From Rhodospirillales bacterium (lineage in GTDB: Bacteria; Pseudomonadota; Alphaproteobacteria; JAREAF01): DNA of 13,297 bases. The notes below the pieces were generated by a model, which did not search any database, was not told the DNA's origin, and was given only the letters and a program-made list of their open reading frames with translations. Both the position numbers and the translations under genes were made by a program. The stretch is from positions 1 through 13,297 of the forward strand of contig JAREAF010000029.1 of the NCBI GenBank assembly GCA_029240475.1, read 5' to 3'. Every line of letters starts with the position of its first letter. Positions within the stretch are counted from its first letter, which is position 1. Of the stretch, positions 1 to 6,750 are shown one piece after another.

Positions 1-227
1 TGGAGCGCGCGCACCCGCCGGATCAACTCCGGCAGCGCCGCCTCCGTCGTCTTGACCAGGAGCATGGTCTCGGAGGCCTCCTCCACCCGTCCCTCCCAGC
101 GATAGATCGAGCGGACGGCCGGCAGGATGTTCGCGCAGGACGCCAGCCGCTCCTCGACCAGCGCCCGGCCGATTCGCTCCGCCTCCTCGGGCGACGGCGC
201 CGTGATCTCCACCATCAAGCTGCGCAT
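1..227 (-). CDS. cutA: CutA1 divalent-cation tolerance protein, 5' part
   Basis: The gene runs off the left edge, so only the first 75 codons are present. The translation starts MRSLMVEITAPSPEEAERIG and continues with ALVEERLASCANILPAVRS and IYRWEGRVEE. This is the characteristic CutA1 sequence: a beta strand, a helix starting at the 'EEA' stretch, the Cys-Ala-Asn-Ile segment, then the YRWEG turn. CutA1 is a small trimeric cytoplasmic protein of about 105-115 residues linked to copper and other divalent-metal tolerance; its exact role is unsettled. The ATG at 225-227 has a GGAGGA ribosome-binding site about 9 bases upstream. A second in-frame ATG four codons later (213-215) is possible but lies further from that site. 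It is divergent from the small hypothetical gene to its right. The family call is secure from the visible part. Confidence 0.9.
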   Translation of the reverse strand, partial: MRSLMVEITAPSPEEAERIGRALVEERLASCANILPAVRSIYRWEGRVEEASETMLLVKTTEAALPELIRRVRAL

Positions 228-288
228 CAGCGTCTGTCCTCCGTTCGATCCGACCGAATGAGCGGGTCCGGCCGCCCCTTTCCTGGAA

Positions 289-317
289 TTGCAGGCCCGC
301 CCCGACCCTCGTAGGAT
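289..317 (+). promoter_or_regulatory. candidate sigma-70 promoter for the small hypothetical gene
   Basis: TTGCAG at 289-294 and TAGGAT at 312-317 are separated by 17 bases, the optimal spacing. Transcription would start near 324, about 30 bases before the ATG at 353. Neither box matches the consensus closely (three and four of six bases), so this is a position-supported guess in the divergent cutA/hypothetical spacer. Confidence 0.4.
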
Positions 318-352
318 GGATTTGGGGAACGCTGGTGCGGGCGCGGCAGGCG

Positions 353-622
353 ATGGTTGAGGGAGTGGATCTCGTGCAGGCGGGCGCGCGCGGCCAGCGG
401 CCGACGCCCGAGCAGCGCGACTGGCTCAGGCGCGGGCTCGACCAGCCGGGAGGCAAGCTGCCGCTCTTCGACCGCTACGGCCAGAGCGTCAATCCCCGCA
501 CGATACGGGCCTGCATCGATCATGGCTGGGCCGAGCCCTGGTTCACCAATCCGCTGAAGCCCGATTGGCTGGTCTGCAAGCTGACGGCCGCGGGGCGCGC
601 CGTCGCCAAGGGCGAGGGCTGA
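353..622 (+). CDS. small conserved hypothetical protein (about 89 aa)
   Basis: The product is about 89 residues with no signal peptide or membrane segment. Its body reads RDWLRRGLDQPGGKLPLFD, then RTIRACIDHGWAEPWFTNP, then KPDWLVCKLTAAGRAV. The tryptophan-rich spacing and the closing 'LTAAGR' resemble small alphaproteobacterial proteins with a winged-helix-like C terminus, but I cannot assign a function. The start is uncertain. GTG 335, ATG 353 and GTG 374 are all in frame, and GTG 374 has a GAGGGAG stretch about 9 bases upstream, which would make the protein seven codons shorter. The gene ends 6 bases before the stop of the convergent dehydratase gene. Protein-like composition and an upstream promoter candidate argue that it is real. 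Confidence 0.65.
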   Translation: MVEGVDLVQAGARGQRPTPEQRDWLRRGLDQPGGKLPLFDRYGQSVNPRTIRACIDHGWAEPWFTNPLKPDWLVCKLTAAGRAVAKGEG

Positions 623-628
623 CCTCTT

Positions 629-1633
629 TCAACTCAGGAGGAAACCCGCGCCGAGCGGATCATCCGGCTCGAGGGTGAAGCTCGCGCGCCCGGTGTAGTG
701 GGCGCGCCCGCCGACCTCGACGGTAACGGCGCTGAAATCTCCGGCCCGGCCCTCGCGCAAGGCGCGCCCGGTGAAGATCGCGCCCGTGACGCTCTCGAAA
801 CGCCGCTCCTCGCCCAACCGCACCTGCCCGCGCGCATGCTGCAGAGCCATGCGCGCGGTCACGCCGCTCCCGGTCGGGCTGCGGTCGACCTCCCGCTCGG
901 CGAAGACGCAGATGTTGGCGCTGGGCCGATCCGCGCCGTCGCCGCCGTCCGTCAGGATGGTGCCGTACAGGAAGGCGAGGTCCGGATCGTCCGGGTGGGC
1001 GAGCGGCAGTTGCTCCTTGGCCGCTTCCGTGACGCGGCTGGCGGCGTCCGTCAGCTCGCGGACGGAGGAGCGGCGAACATCCACACCCAGCCGCTCGGCC
1101 GGGAGGATGGCGTAGAACGCGCCGCCATAGCCGATGTCGAGCGTGACCGCGCCCATGCCCGGCACCTCGACGCGCCCGTCCAGCGCGAAACCAAAGGCGG
1201 GGACGCTCTCGAAGCGCACGGCCCCGGCGCGCCCCTGGCGGACTTCGACCTTCGTCCGCACCAGCCCGCAGGGGCACTGGATATTGACCGTGGTCTCGGG
1301 CTCCGATGCCGGCACCAGGCCGCTGTCGACCGCCCAGCGCCCGAGCGCGATCACCGCATGGCCGCACATCGTGCTGTAGCCCTCATTGTGGATGAAGAGC
1401 ACGGCCAGATGCGCGTCCGGACGGTCCGGCTTGACCTGGATCACCCCATACATGTCGTAGTGCCCGCGCGGCTCGAAAATGAGCAGCCGGCGCAGATGGT
1501 CCAGATGCTCGCGCGCATGCCGTCGCTTGGCCAGGATGGTCGGGCCAGGCACCTCGGGGAAGCCGCCGACCACCAGTCGCACGGGCTCGCCGCCGGTATG
1601 CATCTCGATGGTCTCGATCTTGAGTTCCGGCAT
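629..1633 (-). CDS. trans-3-hydroxy-L-proline dehydratase (proline racemase superfamily)
   Basis: This 334-residue protein belongs to the proline racemase fold. The N terminus carries the family motif EMHTGGEP (residues 10-17). The first catalytic motif is STMCGH with Cys90. The second catalytic motif is DRSPTGSGVTAR (250-261), with Thr254 where true racemases have a second cysteine. The Cys/Thr pair is the signature of trans-3-hydroxy-L-proline dehydratase (EC 4.2.1.77, human L3HYPDH type). That enzyme removes water from trans-3-hydroxy-L-proline to give Δ1-pyrroline-2-carboxylate, which a reductase then turns into proline. Proline racemase and 4-hydroxyproline epimerase, which need two cysteines, are therefore unlikely. 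The length is normal for the family and there is no signal peptide, so it is cytoplasmic. The ATG start has no clear Shine-Dalgarno site, but translation from it gives the expected N terminus. No other hydroxyproline-pathway gene is visible nearby. Confidence 0.88.
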   Translation of the reverse strand: MPELKIETIEMHTGGEPVRLVVGGFPEVPGPTILAKRRHAREHLDHLRRLLIFEPRGHYDMYGVIQVKPDRPDAHLAVLFIHNEGYSTMCGHAVIALGRWAVDSGLVPASEPETTVNIQCPCGLVRTKVEVRQGRAGAVRFESVPAFGFALDGRVEVPGMGAVTLDIGYGGAFYAILPAERLGVDVRRSSVRELTDAASRVTEAAKEQLPLAHPDDPDLAFLYGTILTDGGDGADRPSANICVFAEREVDRSPTGSGVTARMALQHARGQVRLGEERRFESVTGAIFTGRALREGRAGDFSAVTVEVGGRAHYTGRASFTLEPDDPLGAGFLLS

Positions 1634-1768
1634 TGGTTAATGCATCGATTGCCGCGCGCTACCCCCGCACTCTCACCCGAAGGAACTCCCGCCTCCACCC
1701 AAGCTGCATTCCCTAGAACCGGCTTGCCGTGCTTGCTGTTGTATATTGTCGGGCGACAGGGGCCGGTC

Positions 1769-2191
1769 TTGCGGGGACGCATCACTTCATCGACGGTGGA
1801 ATCGCTCCACGCTGGAGACCGGGACCAGTATATCTGGGATTTCGAGCTGCCCGGCTTCGGGGTGAAGGTCACGCCGGCCGGCAGCCGCGTCTATCTCGTG
1901 CAATATCGGATCGGCGGGCGCAAGGGCCGGACCCGGCGGGTGACCATCGGCCGCCACGGCTCGATCACCGCGGAAGCCGCGCGCGAGACGGCCGTGCGCA
2001 TCAAGGAGACCATCAATTCGGGCCGTGATCCCGCCGCGGAGTTCAGCATGCGCCGAGCTGCCGCCATGCGGCCGCTGCCCACGCCCGCGCGGACGCTGCG
2101 GCTCCTGCGGGAAAAGGATGTGATCGGCGACTGGCCGGCCGATTCGCGCGGCCGCCGCTCGATCCTGAAGCGCGCCAAGCGCAGCGACTAG
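1769..2191 (+). CDS. orphan integrase Arm DNA-binding domain protein (truncated tyrosine recombinase)
   Basis: The reading frame gives about 140 residues. After RGRITSSTVESLHAGDRDQ it reads YIWDFELPGFGVKVTPAGS, then VYLVQYRIGGRKGRTRRVTI and GRHGSITAEAARETA, ending the domain at GRDPAAEF. This is the N-terminal Arm-type DNA-binding domain (DUF4102) of phage/island tyrosine integrases, nearly complete. A full integrase has about 400 residues. Here only about 48 basic, low-complexity residues follow the domain, and the core-binding and catalytic domains with the R-H-R-Y residues are absent. The start is inferred as TTG 1769 because the domain conventionally begins there; no ATG lies close by in frame, and TTG 1739 is an alternative. 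The gene is either a decayed integrase remnant or a kept stand-alone DNA-binding protein. No attachment-site repeat was found next to it. Confidence 0.75.
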   Translation: MRGRITSSTVESLHAGDRDQYIWDFELPGFGVKVTPAGSRVYLVQYRIGGRKGRTRRVTIGRHGSITAEAARETAVRIKETINSGRDPAAEFSMRRAAAMRPLPTPARTLRLLREKDVIGDWPADSRGRRSILKRAKRSD

Positions 2192-2217
2192 GCCGAGCTA
2201 CGGCGCGCCATGCGGGC

Positions 2218-2245
2218 TGGACACCGCCCGCGCCCCCGCTACTCT
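2218..2245 (+). promoter_or_regulatory. candidate promoter for the first ELM1-family gene
   Basis: TGGACA (2218-2223, five of six bases of the -35 consensus) is followed after 16 bases by TACTCT (2240-2245, three of six). A start near 2252 would leave a leader of about 29 bases before ATG 2281. The 89-base gap after the integrase remnant holds nothing else recognisable. Confidence 0.35.
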
Positions 2246-2280
2246 GCGCCTTCAGGGGCTCAATTTAGGATGTTGGACCC

Positions 2281-3363
2281 ATGCAGGGTGCGCCGGAACG
2301 GGCGTCCGGACGGCCGCCGCCGAGCGTCTGGGTGCTGTCCGGGCATAAGGCCGGCGACAACGCCCAGCTGCTGGCGCTCGCGGAGGCGCTCGGCTGGCCC
2401 TTCGAGGTGAAGCGCCTCGCCTACCGGAAGACCGAGCTCGCGACCAACCTGCTGCTGCGCGTGACGCTCGCGGGCACTGTGGCGCGCCGATCGAGTCCGC
2501 TGTCGCCGCCCTGGCCGGACCTCGTGCTGACCGCGGGACGCCGCAACGAGCCGGTTGCGCGCTGGATCAGGAGGCAATCGCGCGGCAGGACCAGGCTGGT
2601 GCATGTCGGCCGCCCATGGGCGCCGCCGAAGAAGTTCGATCTGGTGGTGACCACTCCCCAATATTTCGTCCCCGACCGCGCTAATGTCTTGACGATAGGC
2701 ATGCCCCTGCACGCGATCACGCCCGCCGCCCTGGCGAAGGTGGCCGGCGCTTGGGAGCCGCGCCTCAGGCACCTTCCCACGCCGCGCATCGCCGTGCTCG
2801 TCGGCGGAGTCAGCTCACCCTATCGCTTCGGCGCGCAGGAAGGCGCCGCGCTCGGCCGGCTGGTCAATGCGCGCGCCGAGCAGACGCGCGGCTCGCTCCT
2901 GGTGACCACGAGCGCGAGGACCCCTCCGGAAACCGCCGCGGCGATCCAGAGCGCGCTGCGGGCCCCGCACCACTTTCATCGCTGGCAGGCGGGCTCCGCG
3001 GACAACCCCTATCGCGCCTTTCTTGCCTTGGCCGACGAGATCGTCGTCACCGGCGACAGCATCTCGATGCTGGCCGAGGCGACCGCAACGGGCAAGCCGG
3101 TCTTCATCTTCGACCTGGGAGGGATGCGCGAGCGCGGGCCGCGGCCGTTGCGGGCGGCCCGGGACGCGCGCTCTCTGCTGCATCTCATCCTGATGCGGAT
3201 CGCGCCGCCCCGCATGCGCCGCGACACGCGGATCCTGCTGCAGTCGGCCGTGGCGAGCGGGCGGGCGGCGTGGCTCGGCGAGCCGGCTCCTCCCGGCGGG
3301 GCCGCTTCGGCGGAAGACTTGGCGCGCGCGGCGGCGGCGGTGCGGCGGCTGTTCGAAGCCTAG
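2281..3363 (+). CDS. ELM1-family protein, putative GT-B-like glycosyltransferase (paralog A)
   Basis: This 360-residue protein matches the bacterial ELM1 family (Pfam Mito_fiss_Elm1, COG3660). Visible family features are VWVLSGHKAGDNAQ near residue 16, ALGWPFEVKR, the PPWPDLVLTAGRRNE segment, WIRRQSRGRTR, DLVVTTPQY, then IAVLVGGVSSPY opening the second half, and VTGDSISMLAEA with KPVFIF near the C terminus. The two-half layout and the VTGDS...EA loop resemble the donor site of GT-B glycosyltransferases. The plant founder recruits the dynamin that divides mitochondria; bacterial members have no established substrate. No signal peptide or membrane helix is seen. The start ATG has a weak AGGA site about 10 bases upstream. 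It is a full-length paralog of the gene at 5269-6471. Its stop overlaps that of the convergent GT8-like gene by four bases. Confidence 0.87.
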   Translation: MQGAPERASGRPPPSVWVLSGHKAGDNAQLLALAEALGWPFEVKRLAYRKTELATNLLLRVTLAGTVARRSSPLSPPWPDLVLTAGRRNEPVARWIRRQSRGRTRLVHVGRPWAPPKKFDLVVTTPQYFVPDRANVLTIGMPLHAITPAALAKVAGAWEPRLRHLPTPRIAVLVGGVSSPYRFGAQEGAALGRLVNARAEQTRGSLLVTTSARTPPETAAAIQSALRAPHHFHRWQAGSADNPYRAFLALADEIVVTGDSISMLAEATATGKPVFIFDLGGMRERGPRPLRAARDARSLLHLILMRIAPPRMRRDTRILLQSAVASGRAAWLGEPAPPGGAASAEDLARAAAAVRRLFEA

Positions 3364-4301
3364 GCCGCCTGCAGCCGCTCCGGCAGGCTGCTGCGCTCGA
3401 CCACTTCGAACGCGTCGGGGCGCACATGCTTGCGCGCAATCTCTTCCTTGACCAGCTCCTGGGTGACCACGCCGCGGTCAAGGCATTCGCGCAACAGGCC
3501 AAAGAACAGCCGCTCCTGGTTCGGGTCCGGATGCGGCATGTAGCGCCCGAGGAGGCCATAGTCCCCGAATGCCCAGCGGCGCGCCGCCATGACCCAGGCA
3601 TAGACGGGGAAATACGGGATGCGCTCGGCAGGCAGATAATCGACGGGCAGGCCGGTCTTCCACGGCTGCGTCCGGCGGCGCGTGTTGTGGACCATCTTCG
3701 TGCGTGCCGTCAGCCGGTCGAAGTCGTTCCACTCCGGCTCGAACAGGCCGATGCTGCCCGCGGGCTCCATGAGCAGCGAGATCCACAGCATGTAGTCGCG
3801 CTTGAACTCGAACAGCTCGTTGAACTGCTCCTCGACGCGCCAGTGGGTGAGCTTGGCGCAGTCGAGCAGCATGACGCTGGAGGCATAGGCCATGCCGACC
3901 GTCTTGCGGCCGCGCTGGCGGCACAGGATCGCCTTGCCGCCCATGTCGCGGTTCAAGAGCTCGGTGATGTCGGCCACCGCGAAGATGTCCGGATCGATCA
4001 CGACGGCCCTGCCGCGATAGCCCATCAACTCCGGCGGCGTGAAGCGCAGCGGCGTGAAGGATTGCAGATCGTCGTTGCGCCAAATGCGCCGCACGCCCTC
4101 GCGCAAATACGGCTGCCCCTCCTTGGCCGCGAAGAATGAATAGTCCGCGTGATGCATGATGCGCACGTCGAAACTGTCGGGATTTGCCGAGTTGCGCTTC
4201 AGCGCATGGGCCGCGACAAGCGCGCCGAGCCTCTGCTTGGCATTGGTCTGGATGAAGACGCAGGGCTTTGCGCCGGCTGCGCTCCACTCAACTCCGCTCA
4301 C
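3360..4301 (-). CDS. GT8-like glycosyltransferase (GT-A fold)
   Basis: The product is about 313 residues. It opens with a Rossmann-like strand, CVFIQTNAKQRLGALVAAHA, and has VVIDPDIF at 101-108 with a DPD (103-105) suited to bind a metal and sugar nucleotide. YASSVMLLDCAKLTHW follows at 139-154. HNTRRRTQPWKTG at 205-217 resembles the His...Lys/Pro-Trp region that closes the active site in GT8 transferases. I infer a retaining GT-A sugar transferase; donor and acceptor are unknown. It is the last gene of the minus-strand operon, 29 bases after the sulfotransferase stop. GTG 4299-4301 was chosen because GGAGG lies 8 bases upstream. An in-frame GTG at 4334 overlaps the previous stop as GTGA and would add 11 residues. 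The open frame extends further up to 4862, but that part is antisense-like shadow of the sulfotransferase gene. Confidence 0.75.
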   Translation of the reverse strand: MSGVEWSAAGAKPCVFIQTNAKQRLGALVAAHALKRNSANPDSFDVRIMHHADYSFFAAKEGQPYLREGVRRIWRNDDLQSFTPLRFTPPELMGYRGRAVVIDPDIFAVADITELLNRDMGGKAILCRQRGRKTVGMAYASSVMLLDCAKLTHWRVEEQFNELFEFKRDYMLWISLLMEPAGSIGLFEPEWNDFDRLTARTKMVHNTRRRTQPWKTGLPVDYLPAERIPYFPVYAWVMAARRWAFGDYGLLGRYMPHPDPNQERLFFGLLRECLDRGVVTQELVKEEIARKHVRPDAFEVVERSSLPERLQAA

Positions 4302-4330
4302 GACAGTAACCTCCGCATCTTTTCCTGGGC

Positions 4331-5272
4331 TCACGCCTCGGCGGCGACGGCGCGCTCCAGCGGTGCCGGTCCGGCATATCCGAAGACCGGATCCAGCCTG
4401 CCTCGGACATAGTCCTCGATCGCACGGACCTCGGCGTCGCTGAAATAGTCGCGGAAGCCGCCGACCTTGCCGCGGCGAACCTTGTAGGAATCGACATTGC
4501 CGCGCTCGGCGGGCTTGAGCACGCTGCCGCTGAACCAGAACGCCTTGCGCTCCTCGAGCGCGCGCATGTTCTCGATGGAAGCGAACGACACCGCCTCGGT
4601 CAGCTCGGCGTCGGTCGGCTGCTCGCCGATGAAGCTCAGGATGCGGCGCAGCTCGCCCGCCGTGTCGCGGCGCAGGTCCTCGTAGCGGACCAGCAGCACC
4701 TCGCCCATCTCGGGCAGCTCGCGCGCCCAGTCGTTGGTGAACTTCACCACGCGCTCGAGCCCGGCCGGGTGGCGCAGCACGAAATCCTGGAGCGAGATGT
4801 CGGCTCCGTGCGGCGGATAGCCGTTCAGCGCCTTCTTCCCGGGCTTCATGCGGTAGCGCCACTGGAAATACTGCGAGACGGCGGTGTCCGCCGGATGCCG
4901 CACCAGGACGATCAGCTTTTTGCCCCTGAAGTCGGCCTTGCCATGCGTGCCGGTGTAGTCGCGGAGGTAATTGTCGTGCGTGAACATGACGACGGGGACG
5001 GCCGGATTGCGCCGGTGATAATTGTCGAGAGTCAGCAGCCGCTTCGGCGAGATTCCGTACCGAAGCTGGAAATACCGGGAGAGCATCACCCGCGCCCAGG
5101 TCCGGCCGCTCTTGCCGTACGAGACCACCACGACATCCGCCCTGGCCAGCCGGCGGGCGTCGTAGCGGCCGCGAAGACGGCGCTCGAGCGGCACCCGTTT
5201 CTCGTCGGGCAGGAGCCGCAGCGCGAGCACGGTCGCCTGATGCAGCAGGCCTTGCAAGGTGGTCGTGATCAT
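4331..5272 (-). CDS. PAPS-dependent sulfotransferase
   Basis: This 313-residue protein has the hallmark elements of the cytosolic-type sulfotransferase family (Pfam PF00685). The 5'-phosphosulfate loop is VVSYGKSGRTWAR (49-61). A candidate catalytic base is His99 in FTHDN. The 3'-phosphate-binding segment is VRHPADTAVSQYF (124-136). The C-terminal RRGKVGGFRDYF (266-277) matches the RKGxxGxWKxxF PAPS-binding motif. VRYEDL at 195-200 is also typical. It would transfer sulfate from PAPS to a hydroxyl or amino group, probably on a glycan given its neighbours, but the acceptor cannot be read from sequence. There is no signal peptide. ATG 5270-5272 overlaps the TGA of the upstream ELM1-family gene as ATGA, which indicates translational coupling in one operon. 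Confidence 0.92.
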   Translation of the reverse strand: MITTTLQGLLHQATVLALRLLPDEKRVPLERRLRGRYDARRLARADVVVVSYGKSGRTWARVMLSRYFQLRYGISPKRLLTLDNYHRRNPAVPVVMFTHDNYLRDYTGTHGKADFRGKKLIVLVRHPADTAVSQYFQWRYRMKPGKKALNGYPPHGADISLQDFVLRHPAGLERVVKFTNDWARELPEMGEVLLVRYEDLRRDTAGELRRILSFIGEQPTDAELTEAVSFASIENMRALEERKAFWFSGSVLKPAERGNVDSYKVRRGKVGGFRDYFSDAEVRAIEDYVRGRLDPVFGYAGPAPLERAVAAEA

Positions 5273-6471
5273 GCCGTTCCCGTCATCGCTTTCCGCATCG
5301 GCCGGGCGGTTTCGCCCGAAGCTGCGTGGAGGGGCTGAGATGGGAGCTCCGCCCCTTCTTTGTCAGGCCCTTCGGCCCGGAACAGCGCCTTGACCCGAGC
5401 CGCGGCGCGCTCCAAGTCCCGCAGGGGGGCAGGCCGCACGCGCCCGATATCCTCGCCTAGCCACACGGCCCGTCCCGAGCGAATCAGTATATCCTGGACG
5501 ATGCGAATGTCGCGCGCACGATTGACGCGCACCGGCGGGAGGGCGATGGCGATCGCGTTGACGATGGCGCGGGGCCGCTGCCGCAAGAGACGCAGCCAGC
5601 GTCCCCAGGCGCGAGGCTCCAGGCGGGCGGACCAGGGTCCGTGCATGGGAACCAAGCCGCTGCCGAATTCGAAGATCTCCACCGGCTTGCAGGTTCCTGC
5701 GGCCTCGGCCAGCATCGACATGCTGTCGCCCGTCACGATGAACCGGTCCGCCAGGGCCAGCAGCGCCGGATAGGGATTCTCCGGCTGGCCTCGCCGCCAC
5801 TCATGCAGGAAGGCCGGCGCCTCCAGAGCCTCGCGTAGGGCGGGGATCACGGTAGGACGCGTGCGAGAGCTGGTGGTGATCAGCAGCGAACCGCCGGCCC
5901 GGCGCGCCACGGCGCTCGCCTCGCGCCCGAGTCGCGCGGCCGTGGCCGCGTCGAACAGATAGGGCCCGCTGGAGCCGCCCACCAGGACCGCGATCCAGGG
6001 CCGCGGCAGCTGGGCCCAGCGCGGCGCCCAGAGCTCGGCGGCCCTCCCCTGCTCTGTCCGATCCACGATGTGCAACGGCAGCTCGTTGATGAGCAGGTTG
6101 GGGTGTGCCTTCAGCCGGTATTGGGGGGTGGCCACCACGAGATCGACGGCGCCGGGCCGTGTCCAGCCGCGACCGACCAGGACGATTCGGGTGCGTCCGC
6201 CGGACTGGCGGCGAATCCATTTGGCGGCATTCTCGTTCATGCGCCCGGCCGAGATCACCAGGTCCGGCCAAGGGGGCTCGAGCGGGCTGGACCTTGCGCG
6301 ATCGACCCCGAGCAGCGTGCCCTCCAGCAGCATGTTGGGAACGAACTCGTACCAGGTGTGCGAGATCCGCTTCAGCTCGAAGGGCCAGCCCAGCGCATGC
6401 GCCAGCCCGATGCTTTGGGCGCGATCGCCCGCCCTGTGGCATTCAAGAACCCAGACCCGCTTTGCGGCCAT
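5269..6471 (-). CDS. ELM1-family protein, putative GT-B-like glycosyltransferase (paralog B)
   Basis: This is a second full-length ELM1-family protein. It aligns throughout with the product of 2281-3363: VWVLECHRAGDRAQ, ALGWPFELKR, PPWPDLVISAGRMNE, WIRRQSGGRTRIV, DLVVATPQY, IAVLVGGSSGPY, LLITTSSRT, VTGDSMSMLAEA. It carries about 35 extra hydrophilic C-terminal residues after the point where paralog A ends. It is the first gene of the operon with the sulfotransferase and GT8-like genes, sharing ATGA with the former. The start is uncertain. ATG 6471 begins MAAKRVWVL, just where family similarity starts; ATG 6501 and GTG 6549 are in-frame alternatives, and none has a good Shine-Dalgarno site. 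A role as sugar transferase in making or modifying a sulfated glycan is inferred from fold resemblance and context only. Confidence 0.87.
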   Translation of the reverse strand: MAAKRVWVLECHRAGDRAQSIGLAHALGWPFELKRISHTWYEFVPNMLLEGTLLGVDRARSSPLEPPWPDLVISAGRMNENAAKWIRRQSGGRTRIVLVGRGWTRPGAVDLVVATPQYRLKAHPNLLINELPLHIVDRTEQGRAAELWAPRWAQLPRPWIAVLVGGSSGPYLFDAATAARLGREASAVARRAGGSLLITTSSRTRPTVIPALREALEAPAFLHEWRRGQPENPYPALLALADRFIVTGDSMSMLAEAAGTCKPVEIFEFGSGLVPMHGPWSARLEPRAWGRWLRLLRQRPRAIVNAIAIALPPVRVNRARDIRIVQDILIRSGRAVWLGEDIGRVRPAPLRDLERAAARVKALFRAEGPDKEGAELPSQPLHAASGETARPMRKAMTGTA

Positions 6472-6634
6472 CCCGGAGGACTCGCCCAGCCCTGTCACCA
6501 TGCCCGGCGACAACGGATCGTCGCGGAGGCGGATGCCTGTCCCAGGCACAGCGCGGGCAGGCGAACGCGTCGATCGGGAAAGCTTCGGATTTTAAAAATT
6601 CTCGCCAAAGATTCCTGAACTCCCATCGCGCCCG

Positions 6635-6663
6635 TATATCGGTCCTAAAGAGATCGCAGTCAA
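6635..6663 (-). promoter_or_regulatory. candidate promoter of the ELM1-sulfotransferase-GT8 operon
   Basis: Read on the minus strand, TTGACT (6663-6658, five of six -35 bases) is followed after 17 bases by GATATA (6640-6635, a weak -10). Transcription would start near 6628, upstream of all candidate starts of the ELM1-family gene. The divergent spacer (about 6472-6750) is AT-richer than its surroundings around 6588-6660, which fits a promoter region. No clear promoter for the opposite hydrolase gene was found in it. Confidence 0.35.
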
Positions 6664-6750
6664 TAACCGCGGCTCCAGTGGCTCGCGAAAACGCGGCCGC
6701 CGTTGCGGGAGCCTTCCGGCGCTCGGCACGTTCCAGCTACTCACATCCAA

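Noticed and set aside
698..1768. Long plus-strand frame joined to the integrase Arm domain.
   Set aside because: Its first part is antisense to the dehydratase gene and has shadow-like composition. Only the part from about 1769 resembles a known domain.
2751..4139. Plus-strand frame of 462 codons over the ELM1-family and GT8-like genes.
   Set aside because: It reads through two better supported genes in other frames and shows no domain; GC-rich third positions keep it open.
4302..4862. Upstream extension of the GT8-like frame, up to 4862.
   Set aside because: It is an alternative-frame shadow of the sulfotransferase gene; a GGAGG site supports the start at 4301.
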